64,000 nt of DNA from positions 364,480-428,479 of the forward strand of contig UBMI01000009.1 in NCBI GenBank assembly GCA_900466475.1, in the 5' to 3' direction. The notes under the pieces were generated by a model that searched no databases, was not told the origin of the DNA, and worked only from the letters and a program-made list of their open reading frames with translations. Source of the DNA: Hyphomicrobiales bacterium. Its GTDB lineage: Bacteria; Pseudomonadota; Alphaproteobacteria; Rhizobiales; Rhizobiaceae. Positions 20,495 to 30,210 of the stretch are shown here, in pieces. The translations under genes and the position numbers were made by a program. Each line of letters opens with the position of its first letter. Position 1 is the first letter of the stretch.

Positions 20495-20933
20495 ATCCAG
20501 TTGATCCGGTCCGTCCTTGCTGACGGGCCCTCGTTTTGACAAGGACTCGTCCCGCTGACGGCCAAATCGCGGTTTGGCTGGCTTTATAGCGGTTCGGACT
20601 TCAGCGTCAATGTGCTCTGACAGTTCGGACAGATAAACTGCCATAATGTGTCCTGCTGCGGGGCAGGACAATCGTGGTTGCCAAAAGGTACTGTCACGAT
20701 CCGAAACGGTTCAACATGCGGAAATACATGCGCGATTTCATTCCCGCACAGATTAAAATCAACCAAATATTAACCATAATCATTAGAATTATCGCTATCG
20801 TGCCGAAATCGTTCGCAAATTCGCCATGATATCCACAAGATTAAAGTCTCGTTAGGAAGGCACGGAATAAGGCACTCCAACTCATTCACGAGTGAGTTCC
20901 TTAACCATAACGGTCTTTGGTGGCGTGGGGCAT
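20495..20933. other. Intergenic region between tRNA-Ser and rlpA
   Basis: About 440 bases. The right half (20750-20910) is distinctly AT-rich and probably holds the rlpA promoter. A 60-codon minus-strand frame (20584-20766, TTG start) ends with a W-x3-CPNC segment, but it has no ribosome site and is not called as a gene. Nothing else was recognised. Confidence 0.4.
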
Positions 20934-22064
20934 ATGAAACTGAATTACGGGGCGGCGTCTTTCGCAACGGCGGCACGGTGGCTGGCATTGTCGGCGGTGT
21001 GCGCAACGGTGGCGGCTTGCGGCACAACGCAGGCGGTTCCCAAGAAGAAATCCCACGGCAAGGAATATTTCTCCGAAAGCGAGTATGGCGTCAAAGCCAG
21101 CCCGCGTGTTGCCAACGGCAACAATATCCCCAAAGGCGGTGGCCGCTACATGGTGGGCGATCCCTATGTGGTTAAGGGCAAGATGTATTACCCGAGGGAG
21201 GACTACTCCTATAACAAGGTGGGCATCGCTTCCTGGTACGGCTCTGCCTTCCACGGCCGCCTGACTGCGAACGGCGAAGTCTATGACCAGATGCATCTTT
21301 CCGCTGCGCATCCGACCTTTCCGCTGCCGAGCTATGCACGTGTAACGAACGTTGAAACCGGTTCGTCCGTGATCGTCCGCGTGAACGACCGTGGCCCCTA
21401 TCACGAAGGTCGCATCATCGACCTTTCGAACAAGACCGCCTCCATGCTCGACCTGCAGCACAGCGGTACGGGCAACGTTCGGGTTCAGTATGTCGGCAAG
21501 GCGCCGCTCGACGGTCATGATATGCCGTATCTGATGGCTTCCTATGTTCCGAAGGGCAGCCGTCTTCCGGGCATCTATCCGGGCGGTGGGCAGATCGCGA
21601 GCGGCGTGATGGTTGCCTCCAACAGCAAGAAGATCACCGGCGACCAGTTGCAGAGCCTCGGCGGCTATTCCGACCCTTCGCCTGACAGCGTACCGGTGCC
21701 ATTCTCGTCCGCTGCCTATGCGGGCAACTCGCCGAGTGCCAAATACAATGCGGCTCCGGCTCAGGCCCCCGTGCCGATGCGGGCGCCGGCAGGCGGCCAT
21801 TTCCTGCAGCCGCCCCCGGCTTTCGCCAATGGCGCGCAGGCGATGGAACAGGCCGTGGTCCTGCCGGAAATCGGACCCATTCCCCTTGAACGCCCGAACG
21901 GCTGGTCGAAGGGCGCGTCGCTTGCGATGAACTATCAGGATGCGATCACCGTGAAGGTTCCGCTCGCATTCGATGCCGTGATGGTGCGAAATGACGGTCT
22001 GACGCAGGAATCCATTCTCGCCTCCTTCAAGCGCCAGAATGGCGGCAGCGCAAAGGCGCGATAA
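20934..22064 (+). CDS. rlpA: Septal ring lytic transglycosylase RlpA family lipoprotein
   Basis: A 376-residue lipoprotein. The signal peptide ends in the lipobox VAAC (about residues 20-23). The double-psi beta-barrel domain lies at about residues 95-195 and shows the family signature GIASWYGSAFHGRLTANGE and RVNDRGPYHEGRIIDLS. A Pro/Ala-rich tail follows, and no SPOR domain is evident. RlpA proteins cleave glycan strands lacking stem peptides at the division site in some species. The ATG at 20934 begins a proper signal peptide. It precedes a D,D-carboxypeptidase-like gene, a pairing that suggests cell-wall work. Confidence 0.92.
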   Translation: MKLNYGAASFATAARWLALSAVCATVAACGTTQAVPKKKSHGKEYFSESEYGVKASPRVANGNNIPKGGGRYMVGDPYVVKGKMYYPREDYSYNKVGIASWYGSAFHGRLTANGEVYDQMHLSAAHPTFPLPSYARVTNVETGSSVIVRVNDRGPYHEGRIIDLSNKTASMLDLQHSGTGNVRVQYVGKAPLDGHDMPYLMASYVPKGSRLPGIYPGGGQIASGVMVASNSKKITGDQLQSLGGYSDPSPDSVPVPFSSAAYAGNSPSAKYNAAPAQAPVPMRAPAGGHFLQPPPAFANGAQAMEQAVVLPEIGPIPLERPNGWSKGASLAMNYQDAITVKVPLAFDAVMVRNDGLTQESILASFKRQNGGSAKAR

Positions 22065-22147
22065 AGCCCAACGATAAAGTGTAATTGCATCGGCTTCCGG
22101 CTCGCTTTACCCTCCTTAGTCAACCCGCACCATCAATGGGAATTGCG

Positions 22148-23341
22148 ATGTTGAAGCCATTGCTTCGCCTTCTTGCATGCCTGCTTTTGCCTGCTTCTGC
22201 TGCCGTTGCGGCAGAGGGAACCGAGGCCGGTTTCGTCACCAAGGCCGCGCAGGCCTATATGATCGAGGCGTCGACCGGCACGGTGCTTCTCGCCAAGAAC
22301 GAGAACCAGGTTTTCGCACCCGCCGCGCTTGCGAAGCTGATGACGATGGATCTCGTTTTCGATGCCGTCAGCAAGGGGCAGATTTCACTCGATACCGAAT
22401 ATCCCGTCTCCGAATACGCCTGGCGCACGGGCGGCGCGCCTTCGCGTGCCGCCACGATGTTTGCGGCGCTGAAATCGAGGGTTCGTGTCGAGGATCTGAT
22501 CAAGGGTGTGGCGATCCAGGGCGCCAATGATGGCTGCATCATCCTTGCCGAGGGCATGGGCGGCAGCGAAGACCAGTTTGCGGCATCGATGACGCGTCGC
22601 GCACGCGATCTCGGCATGGACAAGGCCGTCTTCGGCAATTCAACCGGAATCCCGGATGGCAAGAGCAAGGTGACGGCCAGGGAACTGGTGACGCTCGCCA
22701 CCAATCTGCAGACATCCTATCCCAATCTCTATTCCTATTTCGCCCAGCCAGATTTCGAGTGGAACAAGATCTTCCAGCGCAACCGCAATCCACTGCTGGG
22801 CATGGATCTCGGAGCGGACGGTCTCGCGACCGGCTTCACGGAAGGCGAGGGCTATTCGATCGTCGCCTCCGTGCAGCGCAACGGACGGCGGCTCTTCGTG
22901 GCGCTTGCCGGCATCGCCTCCGACAAGGAGCGCACGGAAGAAGCCAAGCGGGTGCTGGAATGGGGGCTGACAGCCTTCGAGAGCCGTCAGGTCTTTGCAG
23001 ACACGGAAGTCATCGGAGCGGCAAGTGTCTATGGCGGCACGGCGCGGACAGTTGATCTCGTCGCCAAGGCGCCGGTCAGCGTTTACATTCCGATCAACAA
23101 TCCGGACCGGCTTGCCGCTCGCATCGTCTATCACTGGCCACTGATGGCGCCAGTCAAGGCGGATACGGAAGTCGGCACGCTGCGGATCGTTTCCGGCAAC
23201 AGGATGCTGCGAGAAGTGCCGCTCTATACGGTGCAATCCGTGGAGGTGGGCTCGCTCAGCAGCCGAGCGATCGATGCGCTGCTCGAGCTTGGCGAATCGC
23301 TGTTCTTCTCCTGGCTATGGGACAAGTCCGAGCAGAGCTGA
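22148..23341 (+). CDS. D-alanyl-D-alanine carboxypeptidase homologue with all three catalytic motifs lost
   Basis: A 397-residue PBP5/DacC-type protein (peptidase S11 fold) with a signal peptide (MLKPLLRLLACLLLP) and the usual C-terminal beta domain and amphipathic tail. Alignment by eye places the active-site elements clearly, but each is altered. SxxK is A60-L-A-K63, so the nucleophile Ser is Ala. SxN is G125-A-N127. KTG is A227-T-G229. The surrounding residues (KLMTMDLVFDA, NDGCIILAEG, GFTEGEGYSIVAS) remain conserved and the frame is intact. It is therefore probably a non-catalytic wall-binding or regulatory protein, not a decaying gene. It lies between rlpA and tmk. Confidence 0.85.
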   Translation: MLKPLLRLLACLLLPASAAVAAEGTEAGFVTKAAQAYMIEASTGTVLLAKNENQVFAPAALAKLMTMDLVFDAVSKGQISLDTEYPVSEYAWRTGGAPSRAATMFAALKSRVRVEDLIKGVAIQGANDGCIILAEGMGGSEDQFAASMTRRARDLGMDKAVFGNSTGIPDGKSKVTARELVTLATNLQTSYPNLYSYFAQPDFEWNKIFQRNRNPLLGMDLGADGLATGFTEGEGYSIVASVQRNGRRLFVALAGIASDKERTEEAKRVLEWGLTAFESRQVFADTEVIGAASVYGGTARTVDLVAKAPVSVYIPINNPDRLAARIVYHWPLMAPVKADTEVGTLRIVSGNRMLREVPLYTVQSVEVGSLSSRAIDALLELGESLFFSWLWDKSEQS

Positions 23342-23475
23342 CGCTTCTTTTCGGGCGCAGATAGCCGTAATTTGCCGGGAAAGGCGAATATGTCGCCGCG
23401 GCAAAAGGTTTCGCTGCGCACTATCTTCGGATAGATAGAGAAAGAGCACGGCGCTCAGAATGCGGGAAAGTATCA

Positions 23476-24153
23476 TTGTCATCCGGTAAGGGTTTGTTCG
23501 TTACGTTTGAAGGCGGAGAGGGCGCGGGCAAGTCCACGCAGATCCGCCGACTTGCCGAGGCATTGAAGGCCGATGGCCATGACGTGCTGCTGACCAGGGA
23601 ACCGGGCGGTTCGCCAGGCGCCGAAGCGGTGCGCCATGTGCTGCTTTCAGGCGCTGCGGAAGCCTTCGGCACCCGCATGGAGGCGATCCTTTTTGCGGCC
23701 GCCCGCAATGATCATGTGGAAGAGATCATCCGCCCGGCGCTCTACACAGGCAAGATCGTGCTCTGCGACCGCTTCATGGATTCCTCGCGCGTCTATCAAG
23801 GCGTCACCGGCAATCTGGAACCTGATTTCATCGAGACGCTGCAGCGCATCGCCATCAACGGCGTGATGCCCGACTGTACGCTGATCCTTGATATTCCGGC
23901 CAAGCAGGGATTGGAGCGCGTCAGCAAGCGAAATGCCGACGGTCCCGACCGGTTCGAGAAGGAAACGCTCGAAACGCACGAGAAGCGCCGCGAGGCCTAT
24001 CTGGACATCGCCGCGCGCGAGCCTGAACGCTGCCATGTCGTCAATGCCACGCAGACGGAAGAGGCGATCGCCACGGAGATTGTTACCATCGTCAGGCAAT
24101 TGCTGAAACCATCAGCCGAAGTTCGGATGCCGGAAGCGGCCCATCATGAGTGA
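23476..24153 (+). CDS. tmk: Thymidylate kinase
   Basis: A 225-residue dTMP kinase that makes dTDP for DNA synthesis. The P-loop is [12 protein letters not shown], the nucleotide-base element is [12 protein letters not shown], and [12 protein letters not shown] is the DR(Y/F) motif. The start is a TTG at 23476, chosen because no in-frame ATG precedes the P-loop and GGGAAAG lies just upstream. The end overlaps holB by 8 bases, an arrangement conserved in many bacteria. Confidence 0.95.
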   Translation: MSSGKGLFVTFEGGEGAGKSTQIRRLAEALKADGHDVLLTREPGGSPGAEAVRHVLLSGAAEAFGTRMEAILFAAARNDHVEEIIRPALYTGKIVLCDRFMDSSRVYQGVTGNLEPDFIETLQRIAINGVMPDCTLILDIPAKQGLERVSKRNADGPDRFEKETLETHEKRREAYLDIAAREPERCHVVNATQTEEAIATEIVTIVRQLLKPSAEVRMPEAAHHE

Positions 24154-25171
24154 GGAGAGGCCCGGTCTGCTCGACGGCGCCATATGGCCGGCCGAGAATA
24201 CGAAGCTCTTCGGCCATGAAGAGGCAGAGGATTTCCTGGCGCAATTCTACCGCTCAGGCAAAGGACATCATGCAATCCTGATCGAGGGGCCGGAGGGCAT
24301 CGGCAAGGCGACGCTGGCCTTCCGCTTCGCCAATCACGTTCTGTCGCATCCCGATCCCGCGGCCGCACCGGAGCGCATTGCCGATCCAGATCCAGCCTCG
24401 GCCGTCAGCCGACAGATCGCCTCGGGAGCCTCACACAATCTCCTGCATCTTTCCCGCCCTGTCGACGAGAAGACCGGCAAGGTGAAATCGGCAATCACCA
24501 TCGACGAAGTGCGCCGGGCCGGCAAATTCTTCTCGCAAACCTCAGGCACGGGCAACTGGCGTATCGTCATCATCGATCCCGCCGACGACATGAACCGGAA
24601 TGCGGCAAACGCCATTCTGAAGATCCTCGAGGAGCCGCCGAAGCGCGCAATGTTCCTCGTTCTTTCACATGCGCCGGGCAAGTTGCTGCCGACGATCCGC
24701 TCGCGCTGCCTGCCGCTGAAGCTTGCGCCGCTCGACGATCGCGCCCTTGTTTCAGCCCTAGCCCATCTCGGCATCGAGGGGGAGGGGCAGGCACTGCTCT
24801 CTGCCGCAAAGGGCAGTGTCGGTGAGGCTCTGAAACTGCTGAACTATGGCGGCGGCGAGATCATCCAGGCCTATAACGAGGTTCTGTCCTCCGAGGGACC
24901 TGCGGCACGCAAGGCCATGCATCGGCTTGCGGATGCACTTTCCGGCAGGGAGGCCGAGACGATCTTCGATTTCTTCGTCAGCCATGTCGGCGATGACGTG
25001 ATGAACCGCGCGCGCCTTGCTGCCGGCGAGGGACAAATCGCGGCGGCCGACCGCCTTGCGCGGCTCTATTCCGAAATCACGGAGAAACTGACCATCTCCG
25101 GCGCTTACAATCTCGATCGCAAGCAGACGATCATGGAAGTGCTTTCCGAAATCAAGCAACCGCGCGCCTGA
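24146..25171 (+). CDS. holB: DNA polymerase III subunit delta'
   Basis: A 341-residue AAA+ clamp-loader subunit. The P-loop region is [17 protein letters not shown], where the final Ser/Thr position is Ala, consistent with delta' not being a functional ATPase. The segment [24 protein letters not shown] is the Walker B/sensor region, and [16 protein letters not shown] is diagnostic of delta'. It lies between tmk and metG, as in other rhizobia, with a TSUP gene inserted on the opposite strand. Confidence 0.94.
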   Translation: MSEERPGLLDGAIWPAENTKLFGHEEAEDFLAQFYRSGKGHHAILIEGPEGIGKATLAFRFANHVLSHPDPAAAPERIADPDPASAVSRQIASGASHNLLHLSRPVDEKTGKVKSAITIDEVRRAGKFFSQTSGTGNWRIVIIDPADDMNRNAANAILKILEEPPKRAMFLVLSHAPGKLLPTIRSRCLPLKLAPLDDRALVSALAHLGIEGEGQALLSAAKGSVGEALKLLNYGGGEIIQAYNEVLSSEGPAARKAMHRLADALSGREAETIFDFFVSHVGDDVMNRARLAAGEGQIAAADRLARLYSEITEKLTISGAYNLDRKQTIMEVLSEIKQPRA

Positions 25172-25236
25172 AGCGTCTTTGTTTTTAAGCATTTGCGGAC
25201 GCGAAACCGCCGCACAGTTTGCAGGAATTCCTCCGG

Positions 25237-26025
25237 TCAGCCCGTCAACAGCTTCCAGGCGACAATCGCCAACGTAATGGCGAGCACAATGCGGATGGTG
25301 CGTTCGTGCAGTTTGGGCGCAAGCAGGCTGCCGAGGATGATGCCGGGAATGGAACCGACGAGCAGGGCAAGGAGCATTGCCCAGTCGATCTCGCCGATGA
25401 ACCAGTATCCCATACCGCCGATCAGGGTGAGCGGCACGGCGTGGACGATATCCGAACCGACGATCTCACGCACGTCGAGCCTGGGGTAGAGGATCAGCAG
25501 GATCGTCACGCCCAGAGCGCCGGCGCCGACCGATGTCAGCGTGACGAGCACACCGAGCACGAAGCCCAGAACGACGGTGAAGGCGACGATGCTTGCCGGC
25601 TTCGGCGGCATGCGCTCACCGATGGCACGACGAGCGAATTCAAGTATCTGACTGCGGAAAATCAGCATGATTGCGGTCATGACCAGCAGCCAGCCGAGCG
25701 CGGTGGTGATGGTATTCGTGACGCCAATGCTTTTACGGTCGACGCCGGCCATGAGCCAGAGCATCGACAGCGCGGCGGGCACGCTGCCGGCCGCGAGACT
25801 GCCGACGATCTTCCAGTTGACGCGTCCATGCATGCCGTGAACAGCCGTGCCGGCCGTCTTGGTGATTGCTGCATAGAGAAGGTCGGTCCCGACGGCGGTT
25901 GCCGGGTGGACACCGAAAAGGAGCACGAGCAGCGGCGTCATCAGCGAACCGCCGCCGACGCCGGTGATCCCGACCAATGCTCCCACCATGAGACCGGACA
26001 GGGAATAGAGAGGCTCGAACGTCAA
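25237..26025 (-). CDS. TSUP family (TauE/SafE) membrane permease
   Basis: A 262-residue integral membrane protein with about seven or eight hydrophobic segments and two internally similar halves. It opens with the family signature GLMVGALVGITGVGGGSLMTPLLVL. TSUP proteins export or import sulfite, sulfoacetate, thiosulfate or related organosulfur anions. There is no sulfur-metabolism gene nearby, so the substrate is undefined. It is transcribed alone, between holB and metG. Confidence 0.85.
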   Translation of the reverse strand: MTFEPLYSLSGLMVGALVGITGVGGGSLMTPLLVLLFGVHPATAVGTDLLYAAITKTAGTAVHGMHGRVNWKIVGSLAAGSVPAALSMLWLMAGVDRKSIGVTNTITTALGWLLVMTAIMLIFRSQILEFARRAIGERMPPKPASIVAFTVVLGFVLGVLVTLTSVGAGALGVTILLILYPRLDVREIVGSDIVHAVPLTLIGGMGYWFIGEIDWAMLLALLVGSIPGIILGSLLAPKLHERTIRIVLAITLAIVAWKLLTG

Positions 26026-26257
26026 ATATGCGCCTCCGAAGGCGCGCGGCCGCGACTGTTCCGATCAATGAAAAATGGCACTTCGCGTCTGTCCCACCCC
26101 GTTGCCGGACAAGGGGTAGATGGCGCCCGAACGTGAGTCAAGTTCACGACCGAACGTCCGTGAAATCGTAGGCGGCCGCCAAACTTGATGTTTCGCTTGT
26201 GCGAGACATGCGCTAAGAGCGGCGGACGATTTATAGAGTAAGCCGGAATTGGCCGCC

Positions 26258-27808
26258 ATGACAGACAAGACCCCCTTCTACATCACGACCGCGATCTCCT
26301 ATCCCAACGGCAAGCCGCATATCGGCCATGCCTACGAGCTGATTGCGACCGATGCCATGGCGCGCTACCAGCGCCTCGACGGCAAGGATGTCTTCTTCCT
26401 GACGGGGACTGACGAACACGGCCAGAAGATGCAGCAGACGGCGCGCGCCGAAGGCATCACTGCGCAGGCGCTTGCAGACCGCAATTCCGGTGAATTCCAG
26501 GCGATGGCGAAGCTGCTCAATGCTTCGAACGACGACTTCATCCGCACCACACAGGAGCGTCACCACGAGACTTCGCGCAACATCTGGAACCTGATGGCCG
26601 ACAACGGCGATGTCTACAAGGATTCCTACGCCGGCTGGTACTCGGTGCGCGACGAAGCCTATTACCAGGAAAACGAAACCGAGTTGCGCGCCGACGGCGT
26701 GCGCTACGGGCCGCAAGGCACGCCAGTCGAATGGGTGGAAGAGGCAAGCTACTTCTTCAAGCTCTCCGAATATCAGGACCGGCTGCTGAAGCACTATGAG
26801 GAGAACCCCGATTTCATCGGTCCGGCCGAGCGCCGCAACGAGGTGATCTCCTTCGTCAAGTCAGGCCTCAAGGATCTGTCGATTTCACGCACGACCTTCG
26901 ACTGGGGTATCAAGGTACCGAACGATCCGGCCCATGTCATGTATGTCTGGGTCGACGCGCTGACGAACTACATCACTGCTACAGGCTATATTGAAGACCG
27001 CAACGGACCGCGGGCGAAATACTGGCCGGCCGACGTGCATATCATCGGCAAGGACATCATCCGTTTCCATGCCGTGTACTGGCCGGCCTTCCTGATGTCG
27101 GCGAAGCTGCCGCTGCCGAAGCGCGTCTTCGCCCACGGCTTCCTGCTCAACAAGGGCGAGAAGATGTCGAAGTCGCTCGGCAACGTCGTCGATCCGGTCA
27201 ATCTGGTGAACCATTTCGGTCTTGACCAGGTGCGCTACTTCTTCCTGCGCGAAGTCTCCTTTGGACAGGACGGCAGCTACAGCGAAGAGGCGATCGGCAC
27301 GCGTATCAATTCCGATCTTGCCAATGGCATCGGCAATCTTGCCAGCCGTTCGCTGTCGATGATCTTCAAGAATTGCGACGGCAAGATCCCGGAATGCGGA
27401 CCGCTGACAGATGAGGACAAGGCAATGCTGGCCCAGGCCGATGCGCTGCATGCCTCGACAAGCGAAGACATGGGCAAGCAGCTCATTCACCGCGCGTTGG
27501 CCTCTATCATTGCCGTCGTCTCGGAAACCGACCGCTACTTCGCCGGTCAGCAGCCTTGGGCGCTCAAGAAGACCGATCCGGTGCGCATGGGTACGGTGCT
27601 CTACGTGACCGCCGAAGTGGTGCGCCAGATCGCGATCCTGCTGCAGCCCTTCGTGCCGGAATCGGCCGGCAAGCTGCTCGACCTCGTGGCTGCTCCGGCC
27701 GACAAGCGCGATTTCACGAGCCTTGGCGAAACGGGCCGTCTCGTGCCAGGAACACCGATCGAGGCGCCGACGCCGGTCTTCCCGCGCTACGTGGCTCCGG
27801 AGGCTTAA
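26258..27808 (+). CDS. metG: Methionyl-tRNA synthetase
   Basis: A 516-residue class I synthetase that charges tRNA-Met. The HIGH motif is in PHIGHAYEL near residue 21 and KMSKS in [10 protein letters not shown] around residue 300. The short form without the C-terminal tRNA-binding dimerisation domain is usual in Rhizobiales. The ATG at 26258 gives the standard N terminus [18 protein letters not shown]; an in-frame TTG three codons upstream is the only alternative. Confidence 0.97.
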   Translation: MTDKTPFYITTAISYPNGKPHIGHAYELIATDAMARYQRLDGKDVFFLTGTDEHGQKMQQTARAEGITAQALADRNSGEFQAMAKLLNASNDDFIRTTQERHHETSRNIWNLMADNGDVYKDSYAGWYSVRDEAYYQENETELRADGVRYGPQGTPVEWVEEASYFFKLSEYQDRLLKHYEENPDFIGPAERRNEVISFVKSGLKDLSISRTTFDWGIKVPNDPAHVMYVWVDALTNYITATGYIEDRNGPRAKYWPADVHIIGKDIIRFHAVYWPAFLMSAKLPLPKRVFAHGFLLNKGEKMSKSLGNVVDPVNLVNHFGLDQVRYFFLREVSFGQDGSYSEEAIGTRINSDLANGIGNLASRSLSMIFKNCDGKIPECGPLTDEDKAMLAQADALHASTSEDMGKQLIHRALASIIAVVSETDRYFAGQQPWALKKTDPVRMGTVLYVTAEVVRQIAILLQPFVPESAGKLLDLVAAPADKRDFTSLGETGRLVPGTPIEAPTPVFPRYVAPEA

Positions 27809-27812
27809 AGCC

Positions 27813-28595
27813 GTGCTGGTCGATACGCATTGCCATCTGGACTTTGCCGATTTCGATGCGGAGCGCGACGAGATCGTTTCACGTGCCCATGGGGCCGGTG
27901 TGGCGCAGATGGTGACGATCTGCACCCGCGTGCGCAAGCTCGACGGACTGCTCGCCATCACCGAGAAATATCCTTCCGTCTTCTGTTCGGTCGGCACGCA
28001 TCCCAACAATGCGGGCGACGAACTGGATATCCAGACGGAAGATCTCGTTCGGCTCGCCAATGAACATCCGAAGGTCGTCGCGATCGGCGAGGCTGGCCTC
28101 GACTATTTCTATGACACGCAGAAGCCGGAGGACCAGCAGACCGGTTTTCGCCGCCATATTGCCGCTGCCCGGGAAACACAGCTTCCGCTCGTCATCCATA
28201 GCCGCAGCGCCGATGCAGACATGGCGGCGATCCTGACCGAGGAGACAGGGAAGGGCGCCTTCCCCTTCATCCTGCATTGCTTCTCGGCCGGTCCGGAGCT
28301 TGCAAAGACTGGCGTCGAGCTCGGCGGCTATATCTCCTTCTCGGGCATCCTGACCTTTCCGAAATCCGAAGAGCTGCGCGAGATCGCAAAGACCATTCCG
28401 CACGACCGGCTGCTTGTCGAAACCGATGCGCCGTATCTGGCGCCCAAGCGCTGGCGCGGCAAGCGCAACGAGCCGTCATACGTCGTGAATACGGCCGAGG
28501 TACTGGCCGATACGATCGGCCTTCCCTACGAGGAAGTCGCACGGTTCACGACTGACAACGCTTTCCGCTTGTTTTCAAAGATGCCGAGGATCTAG
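27813..28595 (+). CDS. tatD: TatD family metal-dependent DNase
   Basis: A 260-residue TIM-barrel hydrolase. Metal ligands are visible in VDTHCHLDF, IGEAGLDYFYD, VIHSRSAD, LHCFSAG and ETDAPYLAP. TatD proteins act as 3'-5' DNA exonucleases in DNA repair and in nucleoid degradation. The GTG at 27813 is preferred because GGAGGC lies just upstream and it gives the typical N terminus; earlier in-frame starts lie inside metG. It is 4 bases after metG and 4 bases before the MBL gene, so the three form an operon. Confidence 0.92.
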   Translation: MLVDTHCHLDFADFDAERDEIVSRAHGAGVAQMVTICTRVRKLDGLLAITEKYPSVFCSVGTHPNNAGDELDIQTEDLVRLANEHPKVVAIGEAGLDYFYDTQKPEDQQTGFRRHIAAARETQLPLVIHSRSADADMAAILTEETGKGAFPFILHCFSAGPELAKTGVELGGYISFSGILTFPKSEELREIAKTIPHDRLLVETDAPYLAPKRWRGKRNEPSYVVNTAEVLADTIGLPYEEVARFTTDNAFRLFSKMPRI

Positions 28596-28599
28596 CGGC

Positions 28600-29412
28600 G
28601 TGATACGGCGGCTGCGGTTCACCATTCTCGGCTGTTCGTCGTCGCCCGGTGTGCCGCGCATTACCGGTGACTGGGGTGCCTGCAACCCCAACAATCCGAA
28701 GAATAAGAGAACACGCGCAGCCTTTATGGTTCAGCAGTTTTCGGCCAGTGGCGCGGCAACGACTGTCGTTATCGACACAGGTCCGGATTTTCGCGAGCAG
28801 ATGATCAGGGCAGGGGTCGATCATGTGGACGCTGTCCTCTACACGCATCCGCATGCCGACCATATTCACGGCATCGACGATCTGCGCGGCTATTTCCACA
28901 ATACCCGCCGCCGCGTGCCGATCTTTGCCGACCAGTTCACCATGGGCAGGTTGCGGGAAGCATTCGGCTACTGCCTGGAAACGCCGCCGGGCAGCAATTA
29001 TCCGCCGATCGTGCTGCCAATCGTGATCGAGGATCTGGAAAAGCCCGTTGAAATCCATGGGCCGGGCGGAACGATCGCCTTCATGCCGCATCTGCAACAG
29101 CATGGCGATATCCATTCGCTCGGCTTCCGCATCGGGAATGTGGCTTATTGCAGCGACGTCAGCGATTTTCCGCCACAAACGGTGGAGAAGCTGCAAAACC
29201 TCGACATGCTGATCATCGATGCCCTGCAATATGCCTACCACCCCAGCCATCTCTCACTGGAACAGTCGCTGGACTGGATCGAGCGGCTAAGGCCGAAACG
29301 GGCAATCCTGACGCATATGCATACGCCGCTCGATTATGACGTGGTTATGGCTGAAACGCCGGACCATGTGGTGCCGGCGTTCGATCAGATGAGCTTCGAA
29401 GTCGAGCTCTAG
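28600..29412 (+). CDS. MBL-fold metallohydrolase (PhnP-like)
   Basis: A 270-residue metallo-beta-lactamase-fold protein starting at GTG 28600. The metal motif is YTHPHADHIHGIDDL, with later ligands in LQQHGDIHSLGF, YCSDVSDF and THMHTPLDYD. An N-terminal Cys-containing segment (ILGCSSSPGVPRITGDWGAC) resembles the PhnP/YcbX-like phosphodiesterase branch. It follows metG and tatD in the same operon, a combination conserved in Rhizobiales. The substrate is not known; a cyclic phosphodiester is plausible. Confidence 0.88.
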   Translation: MIRRLRFTILGCSSSPGVPRITGDWGACNPNNPKNKRTRAAFMVQQFSASGAATTVVIDTGPDFREQMIRAGVDHVDAVLYTHPHADHIHGIDDLRGYFHNTRRRVPIFADQFTMGRLREAFGYCLETPPGSNYPPIVLPIVIEDLEKPVEIHGPGGTIAFMPHLQQHGDIHSLGFRIGNVAYCSDVSDFPPQTVEKLQNLDMLIIDALQYAYHPSHLSLEQSLDWIERLRPKRAILTHMHTPLDYDVVMAETPDHVVPAFDQMSFEVEL

Positions 29413-30020
29413 GCGCCGATAAAAGGCGCGACTTCGAGATATCCGCGATGGATCATGTCGAGTGCAACATAGAGAATGATCAGCAGGCCGACATAGGCGA
29501 TCCAGCGATGTTTGTTGAGCAGGCGGGCGATAAAGTTCGCGGCGATGCCCATTAGCGCAATGGAAAGACCGAGGCCCAGCACCAGCACGCTCGGATGTTC
29601 GCGAGCGGCGCCGGCAACGGCAAGAACATTGTCCAGCGACATGGAAACGTCGGCGATGACGATCTGTGTCGCAGCCTGAAAGAAGGTCTTCCTCGGCGCA
29701 GCTGCGCCAGCCTCGGCCGCATGTTCTTCACCATGGCCGGCACGCAGCTCACGCCACATCTTCCAGCAGACCCAGAGCAGCAACAGGCCGCCGGCGAGCA
29801 GCAATCCGACGATTGCCAGCAGATAGACGGCCACGGATGCGAACAGGATGCGGAGCACCGTTGCCGCCAGAATGCCGACAATGATTGCCTTGCGACGCTG
29901 CGTGGCTTCCAGGCCGGCAGCAGCAAGGCCGATGACGACGGCATTGTCGCCGGCGAGAACAAGGTCGATAGCAATGACCTGCAGCAGAGCCGTCAAACCG
30001 GCCGCTGTGAAAATATCCAT
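29409..30020 (-). CDS. TerC/YjbE family integral membrane protein
   Basis: A 203-residue membrane protein with about seven helices. The TerC-family acidic motifs VLAGDNAVVIGLAA and DVSMSLDNVLAVAG are both present within membrane segments and probably bind metal ions. Relatives include manganese exporters that load secreted enzymes. A charged loop (about residues 90-115) separates the halves. The coding end overlaps the convergent MBL gene by 4 bases. No Mn riboswitch was recognised in the leader. Confidence 0.86.
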   Translation of the reverse strand: MDIFTAAGLTALLQVIAIDLVLAGDNAVVIGLAAAGLEATQRRKAIIVGILAATVLRILFASVAVYLLAIVGLLLAGGLLLLWVCWKMWRELRAGHGEEHAAEAGAAAPRKTFFQAATQIVIADVSMSLDNVLAVAGAAREHPSVLVLGLGLSIALMGIAANFIARLLNKHRWIAYVGLLIILYVALDMIHRGYLEVAPFIGA

Positions 30021-30051
30021 ATTGAATTACCCCCGGAATACGCTTCGAGCG

Positions 30052-30079
30052 TGCTAGCGTCTTGAGGGTTTTCCGTCAA
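30052..30079 (-). promoter_or_regulatory. Putative sigma-70 promoter for the TerC-like gene
   Basis: On the minus strand a -35 TTGACG (30079-30074) and a -10-like CTAGCA (30057-30052) are separated by 16 bases, close to the rhizobial CTTGAC-N17-CTATAT pattern. It ends 32 bases before the start codon. Confidence 0.4.
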
Positions 30080-30210
30080 CCTTGGAAGGGATGCGATAAT
30101 GCCCATCCACGCTATCCCAGGCAATCCGGCTCATGGCAATCGATGCGGTGTCCCGTATCAGCGGATCGATGTAGATTATGGAACGATTCTCTTCTTCGAT
30201 CTGCAGGCCC

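Noticed and set aside
20584..20766. A 60-codon minus-strand frame ending in a CPNC zinc-ribbon-like segment
   Set aside because: It needs a TTG start with no ribosome site, lies in the tRNA-Ser/rlpA gap, and has a single CxxC-type pair; too little to call a gene.
30021..30210. A manganese (yybP-ykoY) riboswitch in front of the TerC-like gene
   Set aside because: The leader is short and does not show the conserved internal-loop sequences; only a plain promoter was seen.
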